From positions 1 through 55,643 of the forward strand of contig JAJHPK010000030.1 in NCBI GenBank assembly GCA_020890945.1: DNA of 55,643 nucleotides, in the 5' to 3' direction. This stretch comes from Nitrosomonas sp. (GTDB lineage Bacteria > Pseudomonadota > Gammaproteobacteria > Burkholderiales > Nitrosomonadaceae). Position numbers and translations under genes: made by a program. Below the pieces are notes generated by a model. It was not told the origin of the DNA. It saw only the letters and a list, made by a program, of their open reading frames with translations, and did no database searches. Below, piece after piece: positions 19,596-32,163 of this stretch (positions are counted from its first letter, which is position 1; each line of letters opens with the position of its first letter).

Positions 19596-21578
19596 ATGAC
19601 ACAGGTTTTTGATTTAACCACACTCAATGGCAGCAATGGTTTTAAAGTAATTAATGATCCTCTTGACAGGAGTGGTCTCAGTAATGCAGGAGATGTAAAT
19701 GGGGATGGTTTTGATGATATCATCATTGGCGGGTCGGTTTCCTCACTAGCTGCAAGTAATCTAATCTTTGGTAAAAATACGCCATTTAGCGCAATATTTG
19801 ATCTATCGACGCTCAATGGCAATAATGGCTTTCAAGTAATTCAAGACGTTTATATAGCAGAGCGAGCTAAAACAGCCGGAGATTTTAATGGCGATGGTTT
19901 CGATGATTTGCTTTTCCCTGGAGCCGCTTTTTCAACTGTCGCTTTGTCAACTGTTAGCGCCTCCATTTTCTTTGGTAAAGGGGTTGGTTTCAATAGTACT
20001 GAACATTTAAGCACAGCTTTACAGGACAAAAATACCGGTATTAGTATTGTTGGTCTGGAAAAAAATAGCGACATGCGAACTTCCGTGAGTAGTGTCGGTG
20101 ATATCAATGGCGACCGTATTGACGATATTATCGTGAGTCAAGAGGGATATAATCATTCTGCAGGTGAGGGCTACGTTATATTTGGTCAAAGTAGCTTTTC
20201 CAGTAACAGTATCGATGTCCAAACATTGAATGGTACGAATGGCTTTCATTTGCATGGCGTTGACAGTATTAACGGACCAGATAATTTTGGGATTCTGGAT
20301 GGGATGTCCAGTGGTGCCGGTGATGTCAACGGAGATGGTTATGATGACTTGATTATCGGTGCACCAGGAGAAGGGAATAACCCAACACGAGGAGGAGGAT
20401 CTAGTTATGTGGTATTCGGTAAGGCTTCTGGATTCGCTGCAAATTTGGAAATGACCTCACTCGATGGCACCAACGGATTTCGATTGGATGGTACAAAATT
20501 TAGTAGTTCAGGTGGCAGTGTCAGTGGTGCAGGAGATGTGAATGGTGACGGTTTTGCAGATGTGATCATTGGCGGTGGTAGCGCTGAAATTAATGGATTT
20601 GGTTCGGGCTCCAGTTATGTCGTGTTTGGCAAAGCCTCTGGATTTGATGCGGTGGTTGATTTAGCCAACCTGAATGGCACCAATGGTTTTACTATGAATG
20701 GCGTATCAGAAATGGATGTTCTTGGTGGCGTAGTCAAAAATGCAGGCGATGTTAATGGCGATGGTTTTGGCGATATGCTGATCAGCGCTGGAGGAGCGGA
20801 CCATAATGGCAAGGATTCTGGTTCTGTCTATGTTATTTTCGGCAAATCGACCGGTTTTAACGCCACACTGGATTTGGCAAACCTGCCCAATGATGCCGGT
20901 TTTCGTATTGATGGCCCCATAGGGGGGCATTTTATGGGACTTTTCTCCGGTAGCATCAGTAGCGCGGGAGATATCAATAACGATGGTTTTGATGACTTGA
21001 TGGTGGCTGAGTTATTTGGAGCTCACGCCAATTATATCATTTTCGGACGCAGTGATTTTTCGAATTTAGAAAAGGTCATCAATGGCACCAATGATAAAGA
21101 TACGCTCATAGGCACTAAAGCCGCCGAACGTTTTGAAGCAGGTAATGGCAACGATACCCTTATCGGAAAAGGCGGAGCAGATACCTATCTTGCGGGAAAC
21201 GGCAACGATTACATCCGTATCCACGATTTGAATTTCAAACTGGTCGATGGCGGAGAGGGTAACGGCGATACATTAGCGATAGCCGCAGTAGATGCGAATC
21301 TGGATTTGGCCAATTTTGCTGAAAAAATCATCGGGATTGAAAAGATCTATTTGTATGGCCCATCCGGAAGCGATAGCGGCGTGACGCTCAATGCAAATCA
21401 GTTAAAAGCACTATCCGATACTACTAATAAACTGATCGTCAATGGCAATCACGGCGATTATGTGCACATTACCGATGATGGATGGCAAGATAAAGGAATT
21501 TACAATGGTTTTCATACCTATACCAACGCCGATACTCAATTGGTAGTAGGCGTCAATGTCATGGTAGATTTCGTTTAG
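19596..21578 (+). CDS. FG-GAP repeat beta-propeller protein with RTX-like C-terminus, copy 2
   Basis: A 660-aa paralogue of the preceding gene in the same orientation, with the same seven FG-GAP units (for example AGDVNGDGFDDIIIG, AGDFNGDGFDDLLFPG, AGDVNGDGYDDLIIGAPG), the same RTX-like GNGNDTLIGKGGADTY turns and an identical last 80 residues. The propeller has diverged clearly, mainly in loops between blades, whereas the C-terminal domain is unchanged. That suggests the C-terminus carries a common secretion or anchoring function while the propeller face varies. No signal peptide. Function unknown. Confidence 0.85.
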   Translation: MTQVFDLTTLNGSNGFKVINDPLDRSGLSNAGDVNGDGFDDIIIGGSVSSLAASNLIFGKNTPFSAIFDLSTLNGNNGFQVIQDVYIAERAKTAGDFNGDGFDDLLFPGAAFSTVALSTVSASIFFGKGVGFNSTEHLSTALQDKNTGISIVGLEKNSDMRTSVSSVGDINGDRIDDIIVSQEGYNHSAGEGYVIFGQSSFSSNSIDVQTLNGTNGFHLHGVDSINGPDNFGILDGMSSGAGDVNGDGYDDLIIGAPGEGNNPTRGGGSSYVVFGKASGFAANLEMTSLDGTNGFRLDGTKFSSSGGSVSGAGDVNGDGFADVIIGGGSAEINGFGSGSSYVVFGKASGFDAVVDLANLNGTNGFTMNGVSEMDVLGGVVKNAGDVNGDGFGDMLISAGGADHNGKDSGSVYVIFGKSTGFNATLDLANLPNDAGFRIDGPIGGHFMGLFSGSISSAGDINNDGFDDLMVAELFGAHANYIIFGRSDFSNLEKVINGTNDKDTLIGTKAAERFEAGNGNDTLIGKGGADTYLAGNGNDYIRIHDLNFKLVDGGEGNGDTLAIAAVDANLDLANFAEKIIGIEKIYLYGPSGSDSGVTLNANQLKALSDTTNKLIVNGNHGDYVHITDDGWQDKGIYNGFHTYTNADTQLVVGVNVMVDFV

Positions 21579-21608
21579 AATTATTCTATGGTGGGCAGTA
21601 CGCTGACA
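21336..21608 (+). repeat. 273-bp identical block, copy 2
   Basis: Identical to 18911-19183. Just downstream, GGGCAGTAC (from about 21594) is repeated in inverted form as GTACTGCCC (21656-21664), so a long-range stem could form across the end of the transcript. Confidence 0.85.
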
Positions 21609-21822
21609 TTGCTTCGAAAAATAAACCTATCTGGATTTTTTTAATGAGCACAAGTGTACTGCCCCTGCCCTATCTTCTGTTTTTGGACATAGCGTTAATC
21701 GATGCATCAGCTTGAGTCTGGTTGTACATTCAACTGATCAGCCAAAATTGTAACCGCGCAAAGTTCTCCATTGATCCATGATCCATGATTCAAAATTTCT
21801 ATCGTGTAAAAGCGTCGTTAGA

Positions 21823-22923
21823 TTATGTTCCATCGGTAAATTTGTCAGCAATCGCTTTAAACTCTTCCGTCATTGCCAAAAAGGTATCCGTTATATCGGG
21901 ATCAAAAAAAGTCCCTTTACCCGATGCAATGATTTCGACCGCACGTTCATGTGCAATAGGACTCTTGTAAACCCGGCGATTAATCAACGCATCATAAACA
22001 TCGGCAATAGACATCAGCCGAGCGGCGATCGGAATTTCATCACCGACTAGCTGTTGAGGATAACCAGTTCCATCCCATTTTTCATGATGAGAATAAGCGA
22101 TTTCTTTTGCAATTTTCAGAAAATCGACTTTGAAACCGAGCTTGCTTTCTGCTTTTTCAATGGCTTCCTTTCCAAGTGTCGTATGCGCTTTCATGATTTC
22201 ATATTCTGTTGGACTAAATCTACCTGGTTTCAACAGAATGCCATCGGGAATACCGACTTTCCCAATGTCGTGGAGTGGCGCTGATCTAAACATCATTGCA
22301 ATCGTATGATCGGAAATAAACGATCGGAATCTCGGGTGATCACGCAAGCGTTCCGCAAGTGCTTTGATATAGTGTTGCGTACGGCGAATATGATTACCTG
22401 TTTCATTGTCACGTGTTTCCGCAAGTGATGCTAATCCGAATAACATGACTTCTTGAATAGCGCGTACTTCGAGTGTGCGTTTATCAACGATATCCTCAAG
22501 GTAGGCATTTTTATCGCGTAGAAAATCAGCCGCCGCCTTCAATTGTAACTGCGCTTTTACACGTGCTCGAACAATAGGAGGGCTAATCGGCTTTGTAATG
22601 TAGTCGACGGCGCCTAACTCGAGCCCCTTCTCTTCATCTTCGATATCTGTTTTTGCCGTGAGAAAAATAATTGGAATATCTTTCAATCTCGGTTCATTTT
22701 TCAATCTGTTGCATACTTCGTAACCATCCACATCGGGCATCATGATATCGAGCAGAATGAGGTCAGGCAGCTCGGCACCCGAGAGTATGTCAAGTGCTTT
22801 AACACCGCCGTTAGCTATTTTTACTCGGTAGAATTCTTTGAGAATGGTTGACAATAGAGACAAGCTATCGACCGAATCATCAACCACAAGTACTGTAGGA
22901 CGTTCGAAAACTTCTATGTTCAT
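21823..22923 (-). CDS. Response regulator with HD-GYP domain (cyclic di-GMP phosphodiesterase)
   Basis: A 366-aa two-component effector. The N-terminal receiver domain (about 10-125) has phospho-acceptor Asp in LILLDIMMPDVDGYEV and Lys in VDYITKPISPP. The C-terminal HD-GYP domain (about 155-350) has HDIGKVGIPDGILLKPGRF and HHEKWDGTGYP, the metal-binding and signature motifs of cyclic di-GMP phosphodiesterases. It probably lowers cyclic di-GMP on phosphorylation. It lies 17 bp downstream of the hybrid kinase gene in the same direction and is its likely partner. Confidence 0.93.
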   Translation of the reverse strand: MNIEVFERPTVLVVDDSVDSLSLLSTILKEFYRVKIANGGVKALDILSGAELPDLILLDIMMPDVDGYEVCNRLKNEPRLKDIPIIFLTAKTDIEDEEKGLELGAVDYITKPISPPIVRARVKAQLQLKAAADFLRDKNAYLEDIVDKRTLEVRAIQEVMLFGLASLAETRDNETGNHIRRTQHYIKALAERLRDHPRFRSFISDHTIAMMFRSAPLHDIGKVGIPDGILLKPGRFSPTEYEIMKAHTTLGKEAIEKAESKLGFKVDFLKIAKEIAYSHHEKWDGTGYPQQLVGDEIPIAARLMSIADVYDALINRRVYKSPIAHERAVEIIASGKGTFFDPDITDTFLAMTEEFKAIADKFTDGT

Positions 22924-22940
22924 GTTGTTTCTCCATGACT

Positions 22941-25067
22941 TTACATCACAGGATCATTATCGTTGTTATTATTGTCAGTATCATTGTTCTCTGTCACAGA
23001 ATCAAGAATAACAACAGCCCCATCAAAGTCAAATTCGTTTATTCGTTTTTGCAGTGTTAAAAATTGATCTTTAACTACTGCTTTCAGGATCTCTTTATTG
23101 GCAATCATGAAATCTACCGCCGCAGTATCGCCATTTCTGAGTAAATCTTTCAGATTAGTGCATACTGTAAACTGTTTGGCACGATCCACGATGGATATTT
23201 CAGCCGATGCAGAATCGTTGAGGTCTTTGTCATCGAGCACTTCTGAATCGTTGGGAAGAATCGCTGCAATTGCTTCAATAGCATTTTTTAACGATGTAGA
23301 AAGCATATCGAGCGATTTAATAAGCACATTACGTTTTTGCCCTTCACGTAATGCGCTTTCTAGAATTTCCGCTGTACGTTGGACTTCAGACGCACCAATA
23401 TTACCGGCAACGCCTTTAAGCGTGTGCGCGATCAATTCTGCTTCCTGAAGATTATTCATTCCAATAGCGGTTTTGATTCGCAGCGGAACATCGGCTTGTT
23501 TATTGATGAATTTACGTAATAGCGAAAAGTACGCTTCTTGATTGCCGAGTGTTCGTTTTAATCCTTGCTTGGTATTTATAATTGGGTTGTCTTTCTCAGG
23601 AGTTTCCGGAGAATGATCAATTTGCGCCTCCAGATTATCCAAACCCGCTTCAAAATGAGAAGGCAACCAACGTTTAAGAGTTTGTAACAATTGATTGGGA
23701 TCAATCGGTTTAGTCATAAAATCATTCATGCCAGCTTCCAGGCAGTCATCTTGATCCTTCTGCATTGCATTTGCTGTCATCGCAATGATCGGTATCGATG
23801 GAAAATCAGGATTATCGCGAATTCGTCGAGTCGCTTCTAATCCCCCCATAACTGGCATTTGCATATCCATGAAAACCAACGCATATTCCGTTCGACTGAT
23901 TTTTTCTAAGGCGACTTGACCATTTTCTGCAATATCGATATGTAATCCCGTCTCCGCCAAAAGTCCTAACACAACCTCTTGATTATCTTCATTGTCTTCA
24001 ACGAGTAAAATTCGCTGACCTGAAAATGTCGCGGCCAGATCCGTCTCAGTAGCGATTTCAATGGTTGGCAGCGCCATAATACTTTTTCCACCCGCTTTTA
24101 ATTTCGTATTGATGACACTGATCGTAGCGTCAAAGATAGTTGACGGTGTAATCGGTTTGGTCAATATTTCTTTGATTCCAAGCTGTAATGCCCGAATACG
24201 AATTTCTTCCCGATCATAGGCAGTGAGTATCAGCATGTTAGGCGGTTGCGAAAGAGTCAAATCATTGATCCGTTCGGCTGTTTGCAATCCATCCATCTCC
24301 GGCATACGCCAATCCAGATAGGCCAATTGGTATGGTTTTCCAGACATATCGGCTGAACGCAACTCATCCAACGCTTCTTTTCCAGAACTTACCGTGGTTA
24401 CGTTGAAAGTCAGCGATGTCAATACATCATTCAATACGATACGCGCACTTTCGTTATCGTCGACGACCAATACGCGCATATTCCGAAGATCGGGGTGCAA
24501 GAATCGCTCACTGCTAACACTACTAGCCGTCACTGTACGAACGGTAAACCAGAATAAACTGCCACGCCCGTATTCACTACTGACCCCGACACTTCCTCCC
24601 ATCAATTCAGCCAATTTTTTGCTAATTGCCAAGCCAAGCCCTGTGCCCCCATACTTGCGAGTTGTCGACATATCCGCTTGTTGAAAGCTTTTGAACAAAA
24701 GTGCTTGCTGTACTTCCGTCATGCCAATGCCGGTATCACGTACTTCGAACCGTAGTAATACATTATCCCCCTCGGATTCTAGTACTGAAACCGCAATAGA
24801 GATCTCCCCTTGATCGGTAAACTTGACCGCATTCCCGCCATAGTTGAGTAATACCTGCCCGATGCGCAAAGGGTCGCCGATTAGAAAACGAGGAACATTA
24901 TCCGAAATCTCAAAAATAAGCTCTAGACCTTTAGCATGGGCTTTCTCACCGAGTATATTGGCGATATTGTGGAAAACTTTTTCTAAATCGAATTCTGTGT
25001 TCTCAACGGTAAATTTTCCTGCTTCAATTTTTGAGAAATCCAAAATATCGTTGATGATGCCCTGCAT
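22941..25067 (-). CDS. Hybrid histidine kinase, C-terminal part (split gene): HATPase, two REC, HPt
   Basis: A 708-aa ORF beginning inside the HisKA helix ([17 protein letters not shown]). It holds the ATPase domain ([37 protein letters not shown]), a first receiver ([20 protein letters not shown]), a second receiver ([30 protein letters not shown]) and an HPt domain (HTLKGVAGN). It lacks the H-box, which lies in the upstream ORF in another frame with 44 nt of overlap. Together they reconstruct one BarA-like sensor, apparently broken by a small deletion. Translation from ATG at 25067 would yield a kinase without its phospho-accepting histidine; it might still work in trans, but a pseudogene is the simpler reading. 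Confidence 0.85.
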   Translation of the reverse strand: MQGIINDILDFSKIEAGKFTVENTEFDLEKVFHNIANILGEKAHAKGLELIFEISDNVPRFLIGDPLRIGQVLLNYGGNAVKFTDQGEISIAVSVLESEGDNVLLRFEVRDTGIGMTEVQQALLFKSFQQADMSTTRKYGGTGLGLAISKKLAELMGGSVGVSSEYGRGSLFWFTVRTVTASSVSSERFLHPDLRNMRVLVVDDNESARIVLNDVLTSLTFNVTTVSSGKEALDELRSADMSGKPYQLAYLDWRMPEMDGLQTAERINDLTLSQPPNMLILTAYDREEIRIRALQLGIKEILTKPITPSTIFDATISVINTKLKAGGKSIMALPTIEIATETDLAATFSGQRILLVEDNEDNQEVVLGLLAETGLHIDIAENGQVALEKISRTEYALVFMDMQMPVMGGLEATRRIRDNPDFPSIPIIAMTANAMQKDQDDCLEAGMNDFMTKPIDPNQLLQTLKRWLPSHFEAGLDNLEAQIDHSPETPEKDNPIINTKQGLKRTLGNQEAYFSLLRKFINKQADVPLRIKTAIGMNNLQEAELIAHTLKGVAGNIGASEVQRTAEILESALREGQKRNVLIKSLDMLSTSLKNAIEAIAAILPNDSEVLDDKDLNDSASAEISIVDRAKQFTVCTNLKDLLRNGDTAAVDFMIANKEILKAVVKDQFLTLQKRINEFDFDGAVVILDSVTENNDTDNNNNDNDPVM

Positions 25068-26598
25068 CTTTGATTTTGGTTAGATAGTTTTTCTGTTGAG
25101 GGGATAAATTGGTGCGTAAAGCGAGATGTGACATACCAATGACTGCATTCATAGGTGTTCTAATTTCGTGGCTCATATTTGCCAGGAAATCCGATTTTGC
25201 TTTTGCAGCACCTTCGGCAGCCTCTTTGGCTTCTTGCAACGCCAAACTTGTAGCTTCAAGACTAGCCGCCTGTTTAACGGTGGCATCCAATAATTCTTGG
25301 GTGTGTAGATTGCGAAACAAAACTTCAATATGCGGAGAAATGACTTGTGGTAAATCATTCAGCAATTCACGGCGTTGCTCAGTCAAATCAGCCAAAAGAC
25401 CTAATTCGATACACAGACTTGGCACCTCATTCATAACGATTGGCAGGATCACTATGGTATGCGGCAAGCTTTCCCCAATACCCGATCGAATGCGCATATA
25501 GCTGGACGGAATTTCATTCAAAATGACTGGTTTTTTGGTGCGAAAAGCTTCCCCAACCAATCCTTCTTCTAGAGAAAAAACAATGTCTTGCGCGTTCTGA
25601 GACATAGCCCCATAACCCGCAACCCCCTCAAGTGAACCGTTTTTTTCATCCCGTAGATAGATAATTGCCGTACCTGCCATCATCAGTGGGCATAGCGACT
25701 CGAGTAATGCACGCGAAAATTTTTCCACCGTATCCGCCTGATGCACACGCTCTGTAATGTCTGTTAAACCCGCTTTCAACCACTGTTGCCGCTCGATATT
25801 TTCTTTAGCGATGCGGAAAGATTCCAGTGCACTTGCTAAGTTCGCGAGTTCTGATAAAGCATCTTTCAATCGAAACCGGACAGTTTTATCACCATCAATA
25901 AGTTTCTGAGTGTCTTCGGTTAGGATATTGAGCGGAATCGCTATCTTGCGTTGAAAGAAGAGCAGCATGACCAGAACCACCGTGATAATGAGCAAGAAAA
26001 ATACGATAACAGTGGCTGTTTTATACAGCGTGATTGATTCTGACAGTATCTCTTGTTCCTTAAGAAGGCGAGATTTCAACTCCATTCGTGTTTGAATGAG
26101 TGGCTTAATAATAGAATCTTTCCTACGCTTGTATTCTTCACCAAAAACCAAATCGCTGGCTCTTTTCAGATCGCCACGATCGACCGCATCGAAAGCTTCG
26201 TTCTCCAATGGAATCAAAGCATCCGAATTGGCTTTTGACGTTTCGATTTGTTCTATTTCAGCAGGTGCTAAATTGAGTCCTCGCAGAGTGATAAGAGCTT
26301 TATCTCTTCCTCGGGTCACTGAAAGCTCAATCTGAAAATCATTTTTGAATTGTTCGTTACCGGTTGCAGCGTAACCCCGTATTCCCATGGTCAATATATC
26401 GCTTCCTGCAACCAGTTTGTCGATCGCTTCAGTAGCCGATAGCAATTGATTACCAATCTCCTTATGCTGATCGGTCAACCGATAGGTATTTAGAAGAGCG
26501 CCTACTCCAATAGCGGAAAGAAAAATGATAAACAATACGATCATTCTGCTCGATTCTTTTATGCGCACAATAGCCCCCCTATTGAAATTATTTGTCAA
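25024..26598 (-). CDS. Hybrid histidine kinase, N-terminal part (split gene): sensor, HAMP, GAF, HisKA
   Basis: A 524-aa ORF with a transmembrane helix near 18-38, a periplasmic four-helix-bundle-like sensor (about 40-185), a second helix ([22 protein letters not shown]), HAMP, a GAF domain (about 280-430), a coiled coil and the H-box [18 protein letters not shown]. After [10 protein letters not shown] the frame runs into [11 protein letters not shown] and stops, while the expected continuation ([15 protein letters not shown]) is found in another frame. Comparison with usual HisKA spacing suggests about 14 nt have been lost near 25055. Upstream gene of the sensor/HD-GYP pair. Confidence 0.85.
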   Translation of the reverse strand: MTNNFNRGAIVRIKESSRMIVLFIIFLSAIGVGALLNTYRLTDQHKEIGNQLLSATEAIDKLVAGSDILTMGIRGYAATGNEQFKNDFQIELSVTRGRDKALITLRGLNLAPAEIEQIETSKANSDALIPLENEAFDAVDRGDLKRASDLVFGEEYKRRKDSIIKPLIQTRMELKSRLLKEQEILSESITLYKTATVIVFFLLIITVVLVMLLFFQRKIAIPLNILTEDTQKLIDGDKTVRFRLKDALSELANLASALESFRIAKENIERQQWLKAGLTDITERVHQADTVEKFSRALLESLCPLMMAGTAIIYLRDEKNGSLEGVAGYGAMSQNAQDIVFSLEEGLVGEAFRTKKPVILNEIPSSYMRIRSGIGESLPHTIVILPIVMNEVPSLCIELGLLADLTEQRRELLNDLPQVISPHIEVLFRNLHTQELLDATVKQAASLEATSLALQEAKEAAEGAAKAKSDFLANMSHEIRTPMNAVIGMSHLALRTNLSPQQKNYLTKIKDAGHHQRYFGFLKN

Positions 26599-27013
26599 TT
26601 CTTAAAAGAATCTCAAACCAAGTCTTACTTAAGGAATCACAGAATAAATTCTGAAGCTTGGGATAATAGTGTTTTCTGGCAATTTTTTAAATACGTTATG
26701 TCACATAAATCATCACATGAATCGAGGTTTTTCTGTTTTGGATACACTTATGAGAAAATCGGGACAAATTCGATGAGCAATTCATCAAATTCAGCCTACA
26801 AGGTGCGTTCAACAGTACTTGAGTGAATTGCTTCAGAAGACTGTGCTGGTCGATTAAATTTTCTGATTTTTTTAATCGTCCAGCAGATTATCAATTAAGT
26901 CGGTTGAAAAAGGTTTTGATAAGGTGATTTCTTGCTTTAAAAAATATATAAGCAGTTTCCTGCAAATGATCGCGACACAAAAATTATTTAGCCCACTATT
27001 CTAATAAAGTTCA
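26599..27013. other. Intergenic region with a 15-bp inverted repeat
   Basis: No convincing gene in about 415 bp. An inverted repeat at 26844-26858 and 26871-26885 (TGCTGGTCGATTAAA and its complement with one mismatch, 12-nt loop) could fold in either transcript. It lies downstream of proB and upstream of the kinase gene, so it may end proB transcription. Confidence 0.4.
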
Positions 27014-29217
<2,204 letters not shown>

Positions 29218-29262
29218 TTATGTACTTGAATGTTGTGGTTATACCACTTTCGTACTAGAAAC

Positions 29263-29296
29263 AAAAAGCCCCATCGTTTTAAGATAGGGCTTTTTT
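29263..29296 (-). terminator. Bidirectional intrinsic terminator after rpmA
   Basis: Hairpin AAGCCCTATC/GATGGGGCTT (read on minus) flanked by a run of A's on one side and T's on the other, so it can terminate in both directions. It lies 22 bp after the rpmA stop. Confidence 0.8.
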
Positions 29297-29317
29297 GAAA
29301 ATGAGATGAATCGCTTA

Positions 29318-29578
29318 CTATGCAGCAGGCACTACGCTGACTGTTTTACGCTTAAGTTCACCTTTGGTAGTAAAGTTAACTTTTCCAGCGATTTTTGCAA
29401 ATAAAGTATGATCTTTACCGATGCCGACATTCTCACCTGGGTGAACTTGGGTACCACGCTGTCTGACAATGATCGAACCGGCTGGGATTACTTCGCCGCC
29501 GTAACATTTTACGCCTAGACGCTTGGAATGCGAATCACGACCGTTCCTTGAACTTCCACCTGCTTTCTTATGTGCCAT
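29318..29578 (-). CDS. rpmA: 50S ribosomal protein L27
   Basis: Ribosomal protein near the peptidyl-transferase centre. It starts [20 protein letters not shown] and contains [35 protein letters not shown] in pieces typical of L27. Length 86 aa. There is no N-terminal cleavage extension of the Firmicutes type. Co-transcribed with rplU (13-bp gap) and followed by a terminator. Confidence 0.98.
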   Translation of the reverse strand: MAHKKAGGSSRNGRDSHSKRLGVKCYGGEVIPAGSIIVRQRGTQVHPGENVGIGKDHTLFAKIAGKVNFTTKGELKRKTVSVVPAA

Positions 29579-29591
29579 TTATCTTTACTCC

Positions 29592-29903
29592 TTAAGCCGA
29601 GATACCGGTAATTTGGATCTCTGTGTAATACTGTCTATGTCCTTGATGCTTTTGATAATGCTTACGACGGCGCATTTTAAAAATGCGAATTTTATCATGC
29701 CGACCTTGTGATAAAACCGTTGCATTCACTTTTGCACCACTGAGTAACGGACTTCCAACCGATACTTGATCGTTATTCGAAACCATCAACACTTGATCAA
29801 GAACTAACTCGCTACCCGCTTCCACGCTCAGTTTTTCAACTTTAAGCTTCTCACCTACTTGAACTCGATATTGCTTGCCACCGGTTATTATCACCGCATA
29901 CAT
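29592..29903 (-). CDS. rplU: 50S ribosomal protein L21
   Basis: Ribosomal protein binding 23S rRNA together with L20. The sequence from [20 protein letters not shown] to the C-terminal [11 protein letters not shown] is canonical. The start chosen is ATG at 29903, giving 103 aa, the usual length, with GGAG (TTTGGAGTTCAAA) upstream; an in-frame ATG at 29930 would add nine unlikely residues. A TATAAT -10 lies on the minus strand at 29944-29939. Confidence 0.97.
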   Translation of the reverse strand: MYAVIITGGKQYRVQVGEKLKVEKLSVEAGSELVLDQVLMVSNNDQVSVGSPLLSGAKVNATVLSQGRHDKIRIFKMRRRKHYQKHQGHRQYYTEIQITGISA

Positions 29904-30018
29904 TTTGAACTCCAAATCCACGTGCAACAAAACTTGCTATTATAACGATTTAAGGGTTATTTGTGCATAAAAAATAATAATGGCTTAATTCACATTCTGA
30001 ATTCAATATTTTTTATAC

Positions 30019-30048
30019 TTGACACTAAGCCGTCGTCATTTCTAACAT
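30019..30048 (+). promoter_or_regulatory. Predicted ispB promoter
   Basis: Perfect -35 TTGACA (30019-30024), 18-nt spacer, -10 TAACAT (30043-30048), about 24 nt before the start codon. Divergent from rplU. Confidence 0.55.
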
Positions 30049-30071
30049 AGCGCTTTCTTTAAGGTTACATT

Positions 30072-31040
30072 GTGTCAATCGAAAACATTAAAAGCTTTAT
30101 TTCACGGGACATGGACATCGTCGATGATGTTATCCGCGAAAAACTCCATTCCCAAGTAGTTCTCATCCGTCAAGTCAGTGAATACATCATCAATAGCGGC
30201 GGCAAGCGTTTACGGCCTGCGCTCGTTATTTTATCTTCCGGAGCTTTCAGTTATTCTGGCAAGTTTCACTACACACTTGCGGCCATCGTGGAGTTTATTC
30301 ATACCGCAACATTATTGCATGATGACGTTGTCGACGAATCACAACTACGGCGCAATCAAGAAACAGCTAATGCGTTATTTGGCAATGCCGCGAGTGTGTT
30401 AGTGGGGGATTTTCTATACTCCCGTGCTTTTCAAATGATGGTAGAAGTCGACAATATGCGTATCATGCAAGTTTTAGCCGATGCCACAAACACGATTGCC
30501 GAAGGAGAGGTTTTGCAGCTCCTCAATTGTCGTGAACCCAATGTTACCGAAGAAAGTTATTTGCAAGTCATTCGTTTCAAGACCGCGAAGCTTTTTGAAG
30601 CAGCAAGTCGCTTGGGAGCAATTCTAGGTAATGCAACTCGTGAAGAAGAGGATGCCATGGCGCTGTATGGCATGCATCTAGGAACGGCATTTCAATTAAT
30701 TGACGACATTCTTGATTATTCTGGAAACAATAGTGATATCGGTAAAAACCTAGGAGATGACTTAGCCGAAGGAAAACCGACTTTACCCCTGATTCATGCC
30801 ATGAAAACAGGTACACAGCAGCAAGCGGATATTATCCGAAAAGCCATACAAGACGGTGGGCAAGATGGTTTTCAACCAATTTTAGATGTTATTCAACAAA
30901 CCGACGCATTAAATTACGCTAGACGTAGCGCTGAAAAAGAAACCGCCATTGCAATTCGATCCATTCAATTTTTACCTGAATCGGAAAATAAAAAATGTTT
31001 ATTGGACTTGGCTGATTTTGCGGTTACACGTAATTATTAA
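30072..31040 (+). CDS. ispB: Polyprenyl (octaprenyl) diphosphate synthase
   Basis: Trans-prenyltransferase that builds the quinone side chain by adding isopentenyl units. The first aspartate-rich motif LLHDDVVDESQLRR (about 82-95) and the second LIDDILDYSGN (about 210-220) are intact, as is GGKRLRPALVIL near the N-terminus. The length of 322 aa is normal. It starts with GTG preceded by AAGG. Its position divergent from rplU-rpmA is the classic arrangement. Confidence 0.95.
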   Translation: MSIENIKSFISRDMDIVDDVIREKLHSQVVLIRQVSEYIINSGGKRLRPALVILSSGAFSYSGKFHYTLAAIVEFIHTATLLHDDVVDESQLRRNQETANALFGNAASVLVGDFLYSRAFQMMVEVDNMRIMQVLADATNTIAEGEVLQLLNCREPNVTEESYLQVIRFKTAKLFEAASRLGAILGNATREEEDAMALYGMHLGTAFQLIDDILDYSGNNSDIGKNLGDDLAEGKPTLPLIHAMKTGTQQQADIIRKAIQDGGQDGFQPILDVIQQTDALNYARRSAEKETAIAIRSIQFLPESENKKCLLDLADFAVTRNY

Positions 31041-31116
31041 GATAAGAGAATTTTTAGAATTGTCTAATTTTGCAGATTAACCCAAAAATAAAAAAGTCTG
31101 AGTCAATCGATGCATC

Positions 31117-31839
31117 CTATTCAGCTTTTTTAAAGTTAACAATCGGCATTTTTTGAATTTCAGCGAGATTAGTTTCTCCATTAACGTTAATCAAGACAAG
31201 ACGGCCACTGCCTTGAGCATAGTCGTTGCGAAAATCATAAACACCCCCAATAACCGTTAAGCGGTTTTCTTTAACTTCTTTGGCATATTTTTTTAAGGCC
31301 GCCGAAACCTGATGATTCACATTGGACTCGACGCTTTCTTTAACATGTACATGATCATCAGCTTTATTGCTGGTAACTTTAATCGTATCCAATTCGCGCC
31401 AAATTGAAGGCTCGAGATGTGCCGGCTTTGACATGGCCGCTTCAACTGCTCCGCAAGATGAGTGCCCGATAATAAATAGAACGGGAGTATGTAGATGACG
31501 CACACCATACTCGATAGATCCTTCAGTGGTAGAAACTTGATTGCCAATATTACGGACTAAAAAAATATCTCCATCAGGATGAATATCAATTGCATGAGCA
31601 TGTAACCGAGAATCAGCACAAGTTACCATCGTCGCCATAGGCTTTTGCCCATGAATCAGTTGAGCGAAATAATCCGATGGTAATTTTTTAACAAATTCAT
31701 CATTTGATTCTATAACATGCCGAGCAATTTCTCTCACTTGATCTTCCCCGCTTTTGTTGACCCAAGCTGAAGATCCTGCCATTAAGCTGCTGGCATTAAA
31801 CAGAAATATAACTAAAATGATCACGCCTAATTTGCGCAT
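31117..31839 (-). CDS. Periplasmic beta-class carbonic anhydrase
   Basis: Interconverts CO2 and bicarbonate. Zinc-site motifs: Cys and Asp-Arg in VTCADSRLHAHAIDIHPDGD, and His/Cys in IIGHSSCGAVEAA. The start chosen is ATG at 31839 (MRKLGVIILVIFLFNASSLMAG), preceded by AGGAG; it begins with a signal peptide, so the enzyme is exported. The upstream ATG at 31881 would add 14 residues before it. About 240 aa. An export signal on a beta-class enzyme suits CO2 or bicarbonate supply at the envelope, for example in an autotroph; that role is inference. Confidence 0.9.
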   Translation of the reverse strand: MRKLGVIILVIFLFNASSLMAGSSAWVNKSGEDQVREIARHVIESNDEFVKKLPSDYFAQLIHGQKPMATMVTCADSRLHAHAIDIHPDGDIFLVRNIGNQVSTTEGSIEYGVRHLHTPVLFIIGHSSCGAVEAAMSKPAHLEPSIWRELDTIKVTSNKADDHVHVKESVESNVNHQVSAALKKYAKEVKENRLTVIGGVYDFRNDYAQGSGRLVLINVNGETNLAEIQKMPIVNFKKAE

Positions 31840-31980
31840 TGAATGCAATCTCCTATGATTTAAATGCGAATTCAAATTCAAAGTGTAACACCTTGCGGCG
31901 GCTAGATATAACGCACGGCCTTCCCGAAGAATATCTTTCTATTCACGTTTTTATATTTTTTCTGCTTCAATCGTGATTCC

Positions 31981-32001
31981 ATTTGACAATCATTATCAAA
32001 T
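31981..32001. promoter_or_regulatory. Near-perfect 21-bp palindrome, possible Fur-type operator
   Basis: Arms ATTTGACAAT and ATTATCAAAT around a central C, with one mismatch, in the divergent region between the carbonic anhydrase and YqaA-like genes. Read on minus, GATAATGAT matches the first half of the Fur consensus, but the second half matches poorly. Confidence 0.35.
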
Positions 32002-32163
32002 ACAAAACCTTAAAACAAGTATAGAAGGGAAAGCTTCACTTTTCTACCGGAAAGAATGCGTACAATTATTACTTACAAATCTCCTTTCCCACCCCTCCAA
32101 AAATTTTTTAGGATTGTGCAGAGGTCTTGTTAATATAACTATTTTGCAAATTTGGATCACACA

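Noticed and set aside
29516-29711. 62-aa plus-strand ORF over rpmA/rplU
   Set aside because: Shadow of two ribosomal protein genes; no independent signal.
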